Below, piece by piece: positions 1 to 9,363 of a DNA stretch of 64,000 bases. The stretch comes from Gracilimonas sp. (lineage in GTDB: Bacteria; Bacteroidota; Rhodothermia; Balneolales; Balneolaceae): contig NZ_JABURM010000005.1 of the NCBI RefSeq assembly GCF_014762685.1, positions 1,240,001 to 1,304,000 of the forward strand, read 5' to 3'. The position numbers and the translations under genes were made by a program. The notes under the pieces were generated by a model. The model made no database searches. It had not been told where the DNA came from and saw only the letters and a list, made by a program, of their open reading frames with translations. The stretch's first letter is position 1, and every line of letters begins with the position of its first letter.

Positions 1-326
1 TTCTGAAAATTATTATGCAGTTGTTTTTCAACCTCTTTGAACAAGTTATTGTTGAAACCACCGCACAATCCACGATCGGAACCGATAACTATAAACAAGA
101 CCTTCTTAACCGTTTCAGGCTTACGCATTACCGGGTTTGATACTTCACTGTACTCAACCAATCGTCCGGCTACTTCAGCAATTTTGGAAGCATATGGCCG
201 GGTTTCAATCATGCGGTCCTGAGCTTTCCTAAGCTTCGCCGCAGCAACCATCTTCATAGCTTTGGTAATCTGCTGTGTATTATTTACAGATGAGATCCGG
301 TTTCGTATGTCTCGGAGGTTAGCCAT
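1..326 (-). CDS. atpG: ATP synthase gamma subunit, 5' part only (cut by window edge)
   Basis: Central-stalk subunit of F1, which couples rotation of the c-ring to catalysis in the alpha3beta3 head. The minus-strand start ATG is at 326 and opens with MANLRDIRNRISSVNNTQQI, the usual AtpG N terminus. It continues through KAMKMVAAAKLRKA and the conserved GSDRGLCGGFN motif near residue 85. About 108 residues are visible; the remaining part of a roughly 290-residue protein lies beyond the left edge. The gene starts 13 bp after the atpA stop, so it is the last visible gene of the atp operon. The beta and epsilon genes (atpD, atpC) are not in the window. Confidence 0.95.
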   Translation of the reverse strand, partial: MANLRDIRNRISSVNNTQQITKAMKMVAAAKLRKAQDRMIETRPYASKIAEVAGRLVEYSEVSNPVMRKPETVKKVLFIVIGSDRGLCGGFNNNLFKEVEKQLHNNFQ

Positions 327-339
327 CGATACTTATTCC

Positions 340-1950
340 TTAGTTAGTTGCCGTAATTTGGTCAATTACTGATTTGGCAATTTCAATGAGCTTATCACCA
401 AAAGTATCAGTTAATACTCCACTGGCAGCCAAGTCATTCATTTCTTTTTCGAATTTAATACCCACTGTTTCCAGGTATTGATTTTCGAACTCACCAATTT
501 GTTCTACGGCAAGTTTGTCAAGTAAACCTACATCGTTAATCTTAAGCAATGCAATTTGCTGCTCTACCGGCAAAGGCTGGTATACATCCTGTTTCAGCAA
601 TTCTACCGTACGTTCACCTTTTCTCAGTTGAGCTTGGGTAGAAGCGTCAAGATCGGAACCGAATTTAGCAAAAGCTTCCAGCTCACGGTACTGAGCCAAA
701 TCAAGCTTCAATGTACCTGAAAGTTTTTTCATTGATTTCACCTGGGCAGAACCACCTACACGTGAAACAGAAGTACCTACATCAATTGCCGGGCGAATAC
801 CCTGATTGAATAAGTCGGTATCAAGGAAAATTTGTCCGTCAGTAATAGAAATTACGTTTGTGGGGATGTATGCAGAAACATCACCTGCTTGTGTCTCAAT
901 AACAGGAAGTGCTGTTAATGACCCACCACCCTTAACTTGTGGCCGGAGTTCATCCGGAATATTATTCATAGCCTGAGCTACTTTATCGTCATTAATAATT
1001 TTGGCAGCACGCTCCAATAAACGACTGTGCAGATAAAATACATCACCTGGATAAGCTTCTCGACCGGGGGGGCGCTTCAGCAATAATGAAAGTTCACGAT
1101 AAGCTACCGCTTGTTTAGAAAGGTCATCATAAATCACCAAAGCATGACGACCGGTATCACGGAAATACTCACCGATAGTGGCACCCGCAAAAGGAGCAAT
1201 ATAGCGCATCGGAGCTGTGGCACTTGCCGGAGCAGCTACAATGGTAGTGTATTCCATGGCTCCGTTTTCTTCCAGTACCTTACGGATATTGGCTACTGTA
1301 GAACCTTTTTGACCTACGGCTACATAAATACAGTGAACAGGCTTATCAGTGTCTTGAGTGGCCTTTTGATTAATTATCGTATCAACCGCTACGGAAGTTT
1401 TACCGGTTTGGCGGTCACCTATAATAAGTTCACGCTGACCACGGCCAATAGGGATCAAAGAGTCAATAGACTTTAAGCCGGTTTGAAGAGGTTCAGCTAC
1501 CGGTTCACGGTAAATAACACCCGGAGCCTTACGCTCAAGAGGCAAACGGATGGTTTTACCGCTGATCGACCCTTTGCCATCAATTGGCTCCCCAAGAGGA
1601 TCAATTACACGACCAAGCAGGCCTTCACCCACATTGATTGATGCAATATCATTGGTTCGTTTCACCGTATGCCCTTCTTCAACAGCACTTGATGAACCGA
1701 AAAGAACAATTCCTACATTATCCTCTTCAAGGTTAAGTACCATGCCGGTTACAAATTGGCCTTTTTCGTCTTTTGAATCCGGTAATTCAACCAATTCACC
1801 TGCTTGTACTTTTGATAGCCCATAAACACGAGCAATACCGTCTCCTACCTCAAGAACGGTACCTACATCATAGGTATCAGCTTCGTTATCGAAGCCTGAT
1901 AATTGTTTACGTAGTATGGCTGAAACTTCGTCTGGTCTGACTTGACTCAT
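340..1950 (-). CDS. atpA: ATP synthase F1 subunit alpha
   Basis: Nucleotide-binding, non-catalytic subunit of the F1 head. It is 536 residues, slightly longer than the ~505-residue proteobacterial form. The beta-barrel N-terminal domain occupies roughly residues 25-95. The Walker A motif GDRQTGKT is at 178-185, and [10 protein letters not shown] follows near residue 395, the region of the alpha-subunit arginine. The C-terminal helical domain contains the typical [19 protein letters not shown] stretch. It lies 32 bp downstream of atpH and 13 bp before atpG in the usual B-E-F-H-A-G order, so it is co-transcribed with the rest of the complex. Identification is very secure. Confidence 0.98.
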   Translation of the reverse strand: MSQVRPDEVSAILRKQLSGFDNEADTYDVGTVLEVGDGIARVYGLSKVQAGELVELPDSKDEKGQFVTGMVLNLEEDNVGIVLFGSSSAVEEGHTVKRTNDIASINVGEGLLGRVIDPLGEPIDGKGSISGKTIRLPLERKAPGVIYREPVAEPLQTGLKSIDSLIPIGRGQRELIIGDRQTGKTSVAVDTIINQKATQDTDKPVHCIYVAVGQKGSTVANIRKVLEENGAMEYTTIVAAPASATAPMRYIAPFAGATIGEYFRDTGRHALVIYDDLSKQAVAYRELSLLLKRPPGREAYPGDVFYLHSRLLERAAKIINDDKVAQAMNNIPDELRPQVKGGGSLTALPVIETQAGDVSAYIPTNVISITDGQIFLDTDLFNQGIRPAIDVGTSVSRVGGSAQVKSMKKLSGTLKLDLAQYRELEAFAKFGSDLDASTQAQLRKGERTVELLKQDVYQPLPVEQQIALLKINDVGLLDKLAVEQIGEFENQYLETVGIKFEKEMNDLAASGVLTDTFGDKLIEIAKSVIDQITATN

Positions 1951-1982
1951 TGTATATATATGATTAAAAAAATGTTGTGATT

Positions 1983-2531
1983 TTATTCCCTGGCCGAGCT
2001 CAGGAATACATCTTCAAGCTGTTCTAATTTATGCTTAACTGTACCATTGATCACGGTATCGTCAATTTTAATGGCCATCCCGCCTATTAAATCTTCTTGC
2101 ACAACCGTTGAAACATTCACCTTTTTGTCAGTGATTTTCTCCAACTTTTGCTGTACTTCAGCGAGTTGCTTGTCATCTAATTCTTTAGCTACAAACACTT
2201 CTGCTGAAATGATGCCGGCATAGTCATTGTATTTATCAACGAATGCAGTTACAATTTCATCCAGCATATTTTGCCTGTTTTTACGGGCAATCAACGTGAT
2301 GTATCTATGCACAAGCTCGCTTACCTGATCAGCAAAAATGGCTTCAAGTGCAGCAACTTTTTTATCCGGCTTAATAACCGGGCTTCTCAGGAAAACCAGT
2401 AAATCACGAGAACTTTCGATCGTAGCCTTAATAAAAAAGACATCCTTAAGCGTCTGCTCAACAACATCATTTTCTTTGGCAAGCTCTAAAAGTGCAGTGG
2501 CGTAACGGTGTGCCGCTTTAGATACCAGCAT
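1983..2531 (-). CDS. atpH: ATP synthase F1 subunit delta (OSCP)
   Basis: Connects the top of F1 to the peripheral stalk made by subunit b. It is 182 residues, the normal size. The N-terminal helical bundle begins with [20 protein letters not shown]. The C terminus carries the conserved [16 protein letters not shown] segment (family consensus D-x-x-x-x-G-S-x-x-x-x-L). Position between atpF (10 bp upstream) and atpA fixes the assignment. The soluble helical protein has no signal peptide or membrane segment. Sequence conservation in this family is low, but both ends and the context agree. Confidence 0.96.
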   Translation of the reverse strand: MLVSKAAHRYATALLELAKENDVVEQTLKDVFFIKATIESSRDLLVFLRSPVIKPDKKVAALEAIFADQVSELVHRYITLIARKNRQNMLDEIVTAFVDKYNDYAGIISAEVFVAKELDDKQLAEVQQKLEKITDKKVNVSTVVQEDLIGGMAIKIDDTVINGTVKHKLEQLEDVFLSSARE

Positions 2532-2541
2532 AAATTATCGG

Positions 2542-3057
2542 TTAATTTTTTGAAAGGTCGGATAGAAAACTATCCACCAGCTTGTTATTCTTTTCATTAT
2601 CAAGCTCAGCATCAATGATGATAGAAGCTGATTTTACGGCAAGTTTTGCCACTTCCTCTCTCAATTCAACTAAAGCTTGGTTCTTTTCTTGCTCAATAGA
2701 GGCTCTTGCCTGCTCAATAATTTGCGCAGCTTCCTCTTTGGCCTTGCCAATACGTTCAGTACGTATCAGTTCCGCTTGTTCAACGGCTTCCTTGCGTATT
2801 TGCTGAGCTTTAACTTCAGCTTCCCGCAGAGCTTTTTCATTGTCTTTAGAAATTTTTTCTGCTTTGGCTATAGCCTTTTCAGCAGACTCTAAAGATTCTT
2901 TGATGTTTTGCTCTCGTTCCTGGAGTGCCGTCATAATTGGCGGCACGGCATACTTCATCATCACATAAAGAAAAGCGATCAACGATATTAAAATCCAGAT
3001 CGCAAATCCCGGATTGAATGACAGTAAGCCACCACCACCTGCTAAAAGAAAAGTCAT
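2542..3057 (-). CDS. atpF: ATP synthase Fo subunit b
   Basis: Peripheral-stalk subunit that holds the alpha3beta3 head against the rotating c-ring. It is 171 residues. One N-terminal membrane helix (about residues 16-38, FAIWILISLIAFLYVMMKYA) is followed by a long charged helix rich in Ala, Glu, Lys and Gln (residues 45-165), the expected parallel coiled coil. It lies 13 bp after atpE and 10 bp before atpH. Only one b-type gene is present, so the stalk is presumably a homodimer. Confidence 0.97.
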   Translation of the reverse strand: MTFLLAGGGGLLSFNPGFAIWILISLIAFLYVMMKYAVPPIMTALQEREQNIKESLESAEKAIAKAEKISKDNEKALREAEVKAQQIRKEAVEQAELIRTERIGKAKEEAAQIIEQARASIEQEKNQALVELREEVAKLAVKSASIIIDAELDNEKNNKLVDSFLSDLSKN

Positions 3058-3070
3058 AGATAATTACCTA

Positions 3071-3304
<234 letters not shown>

Positions 3305-3326
3305 TTAGTTTATTATTGATTTATAT

Positions 3327-4403
3327 TTAGTTAGATAAAGTTTCTTCGGCAATATGCTCAGTGTGATAACCTTCCTCGGAATGCTCATGATCTTCTGCTG
3401 CCATACCGATGAAAACGGCTGATAACAACGTGAAAATATATGCCTGCAATAAAGCGACGAACACTTTCAGGGCATATAGCACCACGGTTAATGAGACAGA
3501 AAATGCACTCACACCAACGCCTGCTACTGATCCAAACAAATCAGCAAAGATAAAAATCAATCCAAGGATGGCGATGATCATTATTTTTCCTGATAGCATG
3601 TTTGCAAAAAGACGAATAGCGAGTGCGAATGGCTTGGTGAAAATTCCAAGAATTTCTACCGGAGTTAAGATAAAACGAACCCACGTTGGGACTCCGGGAA
3701 ACCAAAAGATATGCCCCCAATAATCTTTAGTCCCACTGAATTGAGTTACCAAGAATGTAACAAATGCCAGTGTTGCCGTCACTGTAAGATCTGCCGTTGC
3801 CGTTGCAGCCCAGGGCAACAATCCAAACAAATTCATAAATGAAATCCCCATGAACATGGTAAACAAGAAAGGCACGTACTTATCTGCCTTGTGGTCATCT
3901 ATGTTTCCACGGGCAACATCATCACGGATAAAAACAAACAATACTTCAAAAAGATTGTGAAAGGCACCTTTTGGCTCTACGTTTTTACCAATTCCACTGT
4001 TATAGCGTTTAGCAGCCATTACTGTAAGAATGACTGCCAAGCCCATACCCATCCAGAAATATACCAAGTGGGAAGTAATGGAAAAATCGATAATCAGGTG
4101 CCCCCCTCCTGCAGGTACAATTGCACCTTCCTCATTTTCAATAAATTCACCTGACTCAAGAACAGATGGTGTACTTACAAAAGCACTTAAACTTTTTTCA
4201 CCTTCAACATCTTCCCAGTAAAAAATCCGGGGCAAATATAATTTTCCAAAAGGTGTTTTAAAATAATCGTGATCTGCAACCGTACCCAAAACATCGAGTA
4301 CCTGCCCATCATCTTCTTCAGAAGCATCAGCTGCGAATGTATTTGAGGTGCTAATCGATAAAAATAAAAGAGTTAGAAAAACTCGACGCAGGGTTTGAAT
4401 CAT
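3327..4403 (-). CDS. atpB: ATP synthase Fo subunit a, with N-terminal signal peptide
   Basis: Stator channel subunit that carries protons to and from the c-ring. It is 358 residues, much longer than the ~270-residue E. coli form. The extra N-terminal part has a cleavable-looking signal peptide (residues 1-24, ending TFAA) and a periplasmic acidic domain of about 90 residues before the first membrane helix (near residue 110). This arrangement is common in Bacteroidota-type AtpB. The essential arginine is Arg264 in LAIRLFANMLSG. A His/Glu-rich tail ends the protein. It starts 9 bp after the upstream AtpI-like gene. Confidence 0.97.
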   Translation of the reverse strand: MIQTLRRVFLTLLFLSISTSNTFAADASEEDDGQVLDVLGTVADHDYFKTPFGKLYLPRIFYWEDVEGEKSLSAFVSTPSVLESGEFIENEEGAIVPAGGGHLIIDFSITSHLVYFWMGMGLAVILTVMAAKRYNSGIGKNVEPKGAFHNLFEVLFVFIRDDVARGNIDDHKADKYVPFLFTMFMGISFMNLFGLLPWAATATADLTVTATLAFVTFLVTQFSGTKDYWGHIFWFPGVPTWVRFILTPVEILGIFTKPFALAIRLFANMLSGKIMIIAILGLIFIFADLFGSVAGVGVSAFSVSLTVVLYALKVFVALLQAYIFTLLSAVFIGMAAEDHEHSEEGYHTEHIAEETLSN

Positions 4404-4412
4404 TTTTAACCG

Positions 4413-4790
4413 CTACTCTTTTTGTAGAATTTTGTTAATAAAAATCATTTCCGTTACAGATTGGCAAAGATAGGAAATTATAAAACTAACTGTAAAGTAG
4501 AATTCATCAATTTTTGTTACTCCCAATAAAATTCCGAAGAGAGCCAGCACCAATAAAAACCTTATTCCCGTAGAGAAGAAAAAAACCTTGATGAACAAGC
4601 TGTTTTCAGCATTTTTAAATGCATCGAATATCCAGGCACTGCTGCTTACAAATATAGAACTGAGCATCACCCCTGCCAATACAGCAACCCCTACCTGCTC
4701 TCCCAACAAAAAAAAACCGACAGACATGAGCATTAACAGAGCAGAGAACTTTATCGTCCCTTTGAGAACAGAATCTCTTGATTTATTCAT
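4413..4790 (-). CDS. AtpI-like membrane protein of the atp operon
   Basis: A 125-residue, strongly hydrophobic protein with about four predicted membrane helices (roughly residues 13-30, 33-55, 65-87, 92-112). It sits directly before atpB and overlaps the preceding AtpZ-like gene by 8 bp. In many bacteria this slot is occupied by the poorly conserved AtpI, a c-ring assembly factor. Size, topology and position fit that family, but no diagnostic motif is visible, so the name is by context. Tight coupling to atpB suggests a role in Fo assembly or stability rather than catalysis. Confidence 0.7.
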   Translation of the reverse strand: MNKSRDSVLKGTIKFSALLMLMSVGFFLLGEQVGVAVLAGVMLSSIFVSSSAWIFDAFKNAENSLFIKVFFFSTGIRFLLVLALFGILLGVTKIDEFYFTVSFIISYLCQSVTEMIFINKILQKE

Positions 4791-5004
4791 TGTTACCCTG
4801 ATCGAGTTTTTTTGTAATTCGTGTTACCGTAAACCCAAAAGCAATCATAGCCAAAAGTACGCCAATCAAAATCAGTATAGGAGAAGTATCAAAATACTCA
4901 TCCAAATAGTACCCGGTCAAAATTGGAATGATCAGGGATACCGCTATTTCGGCTCCCAGCCCCAGATACTCGGCATATTTTTCGGGAAGAAAATTATTCG
5001 ACAA
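4783..5004 (-). CDS. AtpZ-like small membrane protein of the atp operon
   Basis: A 73-residue protein with two membrane helices. The first holds GLGAEIAVSLIIPILTGYYLD, close to the AtpZ family pattern (Gly-rich helix ending Gly-x-x-Leu-Asp). The second runs from about residue 42 to 62. AtpZ proteins accompany AtpI in bacterial atp operons and have been linked to Mg2+/Ca2+ transport and Fo assembly. The gene overlaps the following AtpI-like gene by 8 bp, which implies translational coupling. It begins 4 bp after the bactofilin stop, placing the bactofilin in the same transcription unit. Confidence 0.8.
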   Translation of the reverse strand: MSNNFLPEKYAEYLGLGAEIAVSLIIPILTGYYLDEYFDTSPILILIGVLLAMIAFGFTVTRITKKLDQGNNE

Positions 5005-5008
5005 TGAA

Positions 5009-5446
5009 TCAGGAAGAGCTCTTTACTTTAGTATCGTTTGCGTAATCAACATCGCTTTTACCGGAAAGTGATTTGGCATCCGAGCCCATGCGACAAGATC
5101 CGTTGATTTGAGCACCTTCTTCCACTACCAAAGTTTTAGTATAGATGTCTCCATCAATAATTGCACTTTCTCTCAGGGTAAGTTTACTTGAGACTTTCAG
5201 CTTCCCTTCAACCCGGCCGGCTACATCAGCTTCAGAAGAAGTAATATCTCCTACAACTTTTCCATTCCCGGTTACAATAATTTTTCCTTTGGAGCTGGCT
5301 TCGCCTTCCACCGTACCGGCAATTCGAATATCGGTCTGGGAGTTAAGATCTCCCTTAAGTTTTGAACCTTCACTTAATATATTTACTGCAGGAGAGTGAT
5401 TTGATTGATTAGACACGTTATTTGTATTTTTTTTTGAATTAAGCAT
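5009..5446 (-). CDS. Bactofilin (polymer-forming cytoskeletal protein)
   Basis: A 145-residue protein whose central part (about residues 25-120) has the short-period Gly/Val/Ile repeat of the bactofilin right-handed beta-helix, for example AGTVEGEASSKGKIIVTG and VAGRVEGKLKVSSKLTL. The N- and C-terminal tails are Ser/Asn/Lys-rich and probably disordered, as usual. Bactofilins polymerise without nucleotide and scaffold cell-wall enzymes at particular sites. Its upstream neighbour (9 bp away) is an M23 peptidase, the partner type seen with bactofilins in other bacteria. A local role in peptidoglycan shaping is therefore inferred. Confidence 0.93.
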   Translation of the reverse strand: MLNSKKNTNNVSNQSNHSPAVNILSEGSKLKGDLNSQTDIRIAGTVEGEASSKGKIIVTGNGKVVGDITSSEADVAGRVEGKLKVSSKLTLRESAIIDGDIYTKTLVVEEGAQINGSCRMGSDAKSLSGKSDVDYANDTKVKSSS

Positions 5447-5455
5447 AATTCGTTT

Positions 5456-6310
5456 TTATTTGATTAAATAGATTTCAGGGTTTTGAGGGACGCCATTTTT
5501 CCAAATTTCAAAATGAAGATGGGGTCCTGTACTTAATACTCCGGCATTTCCAATTTCACCCAGAATATCTCCTTTTAACACAAGGTCGCCTTCCTTCTTA
5601 TTTAATTTTGAGAGGTGCTTATAAGTAGTTACCACACCCCCGCTATGTTGTATGGATATTACATATCCATTGTTAATTGTCCAACTACTATTAAAAACCG
5701 AACCATCCGCAACATTTATTACCGGTTCATTATTTTTAGTAGCTATATCAAGACCATAATGTTCCTCATCAGGAAGATACCTGCGGGTCAAAGATCCTTG
5801 AACAGGGTATTTTCCGGGGAAGTCCGGAGCTGAGTTGGATATATTTGAAAATAAAATTTCATTTTGCGTGAGTCGGTTAAATGAACCCGATTCTTCAAAC
5901 GTTATAAAATCACTGTTTTGAAAATTCTCCTCATTAAAATAATCATCGAATCTCTGATCCATCGCCAGGGTCGTATCCACATTTAGGCGGATTACATCTT
6001 TCATCTCACTCAATTGTTGATCGCGTTGTTTCAGTGAGTCTTCAAGAGAAATAACTTTTTGAGTTACATCCATTATTTGAGCTCTTATTTCAGCGTCATC
6101 CGCACTGTATAACAACCCTCCCAATGGGGTTAGCATAAAAGCTAATGCAACAATGAGTGCGAAGGTACAAGAAATTGCCAATATCAAACCAAAAAGTCCA
6201 TTAGGATAAACATGGTAGGAATTATCCTCATCAGGTTTGGAATCATCCAGTAACATCACCGTGATTTTTCTACGGCGTTGTTCAAATAATTTTTTTAGCA
6301 GTTCAATCAT
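5456..6310 (-). CDS. Membrane-anchored M23 family peptidase (LytM type)
   Basis: A 284-residue protein. A cytoplasmic N terminus of about 35 residues precedes one membrane helix (residues ~38-60). A coiled-coil-like stretch follows (about 75-115), then a C-terminal LytM/M23 domain. The zinc site is visible as HYGLDIA (His-x-x-x-Asp) near residue 183 and HLHFEI (His-x-His) near residue 265. Such enzymes cut or regulate cutting of peptide cross-links in peptidoglycan. All expected metal ligands are present, so the domain may be active rather than a degenerate activator. It precedes the bactofilin gene and is probably recruited by it. Confidence 0.93.
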   Translation of the reverse strand: MIELLKKLFEQRRRKITVMLLDDSKPDEDNSYHVYPNGLFGLILAISCTFALIVALAFMLTPLGGLLYSADDAEIRAQIMDVTQKVISLEDSLKQRDQQLSEMKDVIRLNVDTTLAMDQRFDDYFNEENFQNSDFITFEESGSFNRLTQNEILFSNISNSAPDFPGKYPVQGSLTRRYLPDEEHYGLDIATKNNEPVINVADGSVFNSSWTINNGYVISIQHSGGVVTTYKHLSKLNKKEGDLVLKGDILGEIGNAGVLSTGPHLHFEIWKNGVPQNPEIYLIK

Positions 6311-6453
6311 TATATCTCAAGTTAAACAATACGATCAAATTTTTAGGATGAAATTTCATCAAAAAAATTTGAAAGAGCATTTCGGGTCGCTTTCATCCTT
6401 TGGCAGAAAAATTAATCTCTAAAATAAGTGATTTTCTGTACTATAAAAGCGGA

Positions 6454-7932
6454 TTAGGATACTGAGTAATTCGGTGCTTCTTTTGTTATTTGCACCGAAT
6501 GAGGATGACTCTCTCTATAAGCAGCGGCAGAAATTTGTACAAATTCTGCTTTTTTCATCTCATCTATATTTGATGCTCCGGCATATCCCATGGCAGCTCT
6601 AAGTCCGCCGGTCATTTGATGAACGACTTCACTTAAATATCCTTTAAACGGAACCCTGCCTTCTATTCCTTCCGGAACCAGTTTGTTAATATCATCTTCC
6701 ACATCCTGGAAATAGCGGTCTTTAGAACCTTTGTTCATCGCACCTATACTTCCCATTCCACGATATGATTTGTACTTACGGGATTCGTAAATAATGGTCT
6801 CGCCGGGACTTTCATCCACACCGGCAAACATAGATCCCATCATTACGGCATCGGCACCGCCTGCTATGGCTTTGGGGATATCTCCTGTTTGTTTGATCCC
6901 ACCATCTGCAATGAGCCCAATTCCTTTTTCACGGGTATATTCTGCTACTTCCATAACTGCACTTAACTGCGGAACCCCAACTCCGGTCACCACTCGCGTA
7001 GTGCAGATAGATCCCGGGCCCACTCCCACTTTTACCACATCGGCACCGGCTTCCACCAGGGCCTCTGCCGCAGATCTGGTTGCAATATTTCCACCAATAA
7101 TATTTAAATCAGGATAGGCCTTTTTAATTTTTTTAATGGTATCCAACACTCCTTGAGAATGCCCGTGAGCTGTATCTACTGTGATAGCATCCACACTGGC
7201 TGCAACCAAAGCTTCCACCCGGTCCATGGTATCAGGAGTTACCCCAACGGCAGCTCCTACTCTCAATCTTCCCATTTCATCCTTGCAAGCATGGGGAAAG
7301 TTCATCTTCTTCTCAATATCTTTAAAAGTAATAAGCCCAACCAGTTTATTGTTTTCATCTACAATAGGAAGCTTTTCTACTTTGTAATGCTGAAGGATTT
7401 GTTCAGCCTGCTTTAAATTGGTGCCTTCTTTGGCGGTTACCAAATTTTCATGCGTCATGATATCACCCAGTTTTTTACTCATCTCTGATTCAAAACGCAG
7501 GTCCCGGTTCGTAACAATCCCTACCAAAATTCCCTTGTCATCTACTATAGGAATACCCCCTATTTTTTGTTTCTTCATCAACGCCCGTGCTTCGCGAACC
7601 GTAGCACCTTCTTTAAGGGTCACGGGGTCAACAATCATACCGCTTTCACTTCTTTTCACTAAACGAACATGTTCAGCCTGATCTTCAATACTCATGTTTT
7701 TGTGCAACATGGCAATACCGCCTTCCCGTGCAAGTGCTATCGCCAGGCGATACTCAGATACGGTATCCATGGCGGCACTTATAATAGGCACATTCAGTTT
7801 GAGCGTGGGTGTGAGCTGCACTGTAGTATCTACATCACGCGGCAGCACTTGTGAGTAATTAGGAACCAAGAGCACATCATCATAGGTAAGTCCTTGGCGG
7901 GTAATACGTTCGAAGGGGGAAGAATTGTTCAT
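6454..7932 (-). CDS. guaB: Inosine-5'-monophosphate dehydrogenase
   Basis: Oxidises IMP to XMP with NAD+, the committed step to guanine nucleotides. The TIM barrel is interrupted by two CBS domains (about residues 105-152 and 167-210), which usually bind adenine/guanine nucleotides and regulate the enzyme. The catalytic cysteine lies in GPGSICTTR, followed by the flap region. I place the start at the ATG at 7932 ([20 protein letters not shown]); ATG at 7941 and TTG at 7944 are in-frame alternatives that add a few residues. The 143-bp spacer before the M23 gene holds a T-rich stretch on the minus strand but no convincing terminator. Confidence 0.97.
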   Translation of the reverse strand: MNNSSPFERITRQGLTYDDVLLVPNYSQVLPRDVDTTVQLTPTLKLNVPIISAAMDTVSEYRLAIALAREGGIAMLHKNMSIEDQAEHVRLVKRSESGMIVDPVTLKEGATVREARALMKKQKIGGIPIVDDKGILVGIVTNRDLRFESEMSKKLGDIMTHENLVTAKEGTNLKQAEQILQHYKVEKLPIVDENNKLVGLITFKDIEKKMNFPHACKDEMGRLRVGAAVGVTPDTMDRVEALVAASVDAITVDTAHGHSQGVLDTIKKIKKAYPDLNIIGGNIATRSAAEALVEAGADVVKVGVGPGSICTTRVVTGVGVPQLSAVMEVAEYTREKGIGLIADGGIKQTGDIPKAIAGGADAVMMGSMFAGVDESPGETIIYESRKYKSYRGMGSIGAMNKGSKDRYFQDVEDDINKLVPEGIEGRVPFKGYLSEVVHQMTGGLRAAMGYAGASNIDEMKKAEFVQISAAAYRESHPHSVQITKEAPNYSVS

Positions 7933-8045
7933 TTTATACATCAATGAAAAAGTTTGGCTTGCAGTTTTTCAAAGATACGAACTTTCCCTTGGAACTACTT
8001 AATGAGATTTCTCAATTTTACGCATTCATAAAAAACAGAAATTTC

Positions 8046-8387
8046 TTAGAGTGTTTTAACCTTCAAGGCTTTGATCGCAGCTTCTAAACTGCAAATTCCA
8101 TCCTGAAAACAACTTACCCAGTAGTGAATAGATTCACGGCGGCGCTTTACAAAGGGATCGCAGGATGAAAAACGGCCTTTCAGTTCTTCTACCATGAACC
8201 TGACATCATTATGAATCTCGATTTTCAGTTCATCGGGAAGCTCTGACCAACCCATCAGGTCGAAGGCCTGCTGCATTTCAGTATATTCTTCCCGGCTTTC
8301 TTTTTGGATACGCTTAAGTACCGGAACAGCGAATAGGGCCTGAGATTTACTGCGTTTTGGTGTAATTGAAAATGCGTTACTTGTCAT
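8046..8387 (-). CDS. Hypothetical protein, 113 residues
   Basis: I do not recognise a family. The product is soluble, charged and apparently all-helical, with no signal peptide. The N-terminal 25 residues are basic and Ser/Lys-rich. The core contains LKRIQKESREEYTEMQQAF and a helix ending with paired hydrophobics, and two Cys occur in the second half (SSCDPF and VSCFQDG). It lies between guaB and folD on the same strand, with spacers of about 100 and 84 bp, so it may be expressed separately. The ATG at 8387 is the first in frame. Function is unknown. Confidence 0.6.
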   Translation of the reverse strand: MTSNAFSITPKRSKSQALFAVPVLKRIQKESREEYTEMQQAFDLMGWSELPDELKIEIHNDVRFMVEELKGRFSSCDPFVKRRRESIHYWVSCFQDGICSLEAAIKALKVKTL

Positions 8388-8433
8388 GATCGTGTGGTTT
8401 TGTTTTTTGATTTACCCAATAATAATGACAAGC

Positions 8434-8453
8434 AGTGACAGCATAGTGTCACT
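8434..8453. other. Perfect inverted repeat between folD and the hypothetical gene
   Basis: AGTGACA and TGTCACT form a perfect 7-bp stem around a 6-base loop. It lies in the 84-bp spacer downstream of folD and upstream of the 113-residue hypothetical. No clear T-run follows on the minus strand, so it is a poor intrinsic terminator. It could equally be an operator for the downstream gene. Role unresolved. Confidence 0.35.
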
Positions 8454-8471
8454 CCAAAATAAAAAAAGATA

Positions 8472-9362
8472 TTATTCCGGATAGATGCTCTTTTTAGCCG
8501 CAAGAAGGGTATTTTTCATCAGCATGGCAACCGTCATGGGACCCACTCCTCCCGGAACAGGGGTAATCCAGCTGGCTTTTTTGCTTACAGACTCAAAATC
8601 TACATCTCCGACTAATTGATATCCTTTTTTGGCCGTCTCATCTGCTATGCGGTTAATTCCTACGTCAATAACTACGGCTCCTTCTTTTATCATTTCGGCT
8701 TTTATCAAATGAGGCTGACCCGCTGCTGCAATTATTATATCTGCGGAAATGGTATGCTGCGTAAGGTCTTTGGTATATTTGTGGCAGATGGTAGTTGTAG
8801 CTTTTCCTGACGCATTTTCGCGGGATAACATAATTGCCATCGGAGAGCCTACAATATTACTGGCTCCCACCACCACGGCGTGCTTGGCCTTCACCGGAAT
8901 GCTGTAATGCTTGAAAAGCTCCATGATACCGGCAGGTGTACAGCTTCGAAAGCAAGGCTGGTCAACAGTAAGCCGGCCCACATTCATAGGGTGAAACCCG
9001 TCCACATCTTTTCGGTGGTCAATGCTTTCTATCACATCGTGGGAAGAAAGGTGTGCCGGTAATGGAAGCTGTACCAAAATCCCATCCACCGAATCATTCT
9101 CATTGTATTTGCGGATGATAGACTTTAATTCCTTGGCAGAAATTGTATCCTGCAAAATTTCAGTATGCGTTTCGATGCCCACGTCTTCGCAAGCACGGGT
9201 CTTGGCCCCGGTATATACTTTCGAAGCCGGATCATCACCCACCAAAATCACTTGTAAAAAGGGAGCCCGGTTTCCTTTGGCTTTCCAATCATCCACATCC
9301 TCTCGAACTCGATTCCGAACCAATTCAGCTACTTTCTTTCCATCAATAATTTCTGCACTCAT
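8472..9362 (-). CDS. folD: Bifunctional methylenetetrahydrofolate dehydrogenase / cyclohydrolase
   Basis: Interconverts 5,10-methylene-THF, 5,10-methenyl-THF and 10-formyl-THF with NADP+, supplying one-carbon units for purines and formyl-Met-tRNA. It is 296 residues, the normal length. The N-terminal catalytic domain has the YTGAKTRACEDVGI segment (family Tyr and Lys positions). GILVQLPLP is diagnostic. The Rossmann-like domain has VVVGASNIVGSPMA, and PVPGGVGPMTVAMLM closes the protein. It starts 1 bp after the stop of the sigma-54 activator gene, which points to read-through from that gene. Confidence 0.97.
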   Translation of the reverse strand: MSAEIIDGKKVAELVRNRVREDVDDWKAKGNRAPFLQVILVGDDPASKVYTGAKTRACEDVGIETHTEILQDTISAKELKSIIRKYNENDSVDGILVQLPLPAHLSSHDVIESIDHRKDVDGFHPMNVGRLTVDQPCFRSCTPAGIMELFKHYSIPVKAKHAVVVGASNIVGSPMAIMLSRENASGKATTTICHKYTKDLTQHTISADIIIAAAGQPHLIKAEMIKEGAVVIDVGINRIADETAKKGYQLVGDVDFESVSKKASWITPVPGGVGPMTVAMLMKNTLLAAKKSIYPE

Positions 9363-9363
9363 G

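Noticed and set aside
6347-6360. GATGAAATTTCATC palindrome before the M23 gene as a terminator
   Set aside because: Stem has only a 4-base loop and no T-run after it in the guaB direction.
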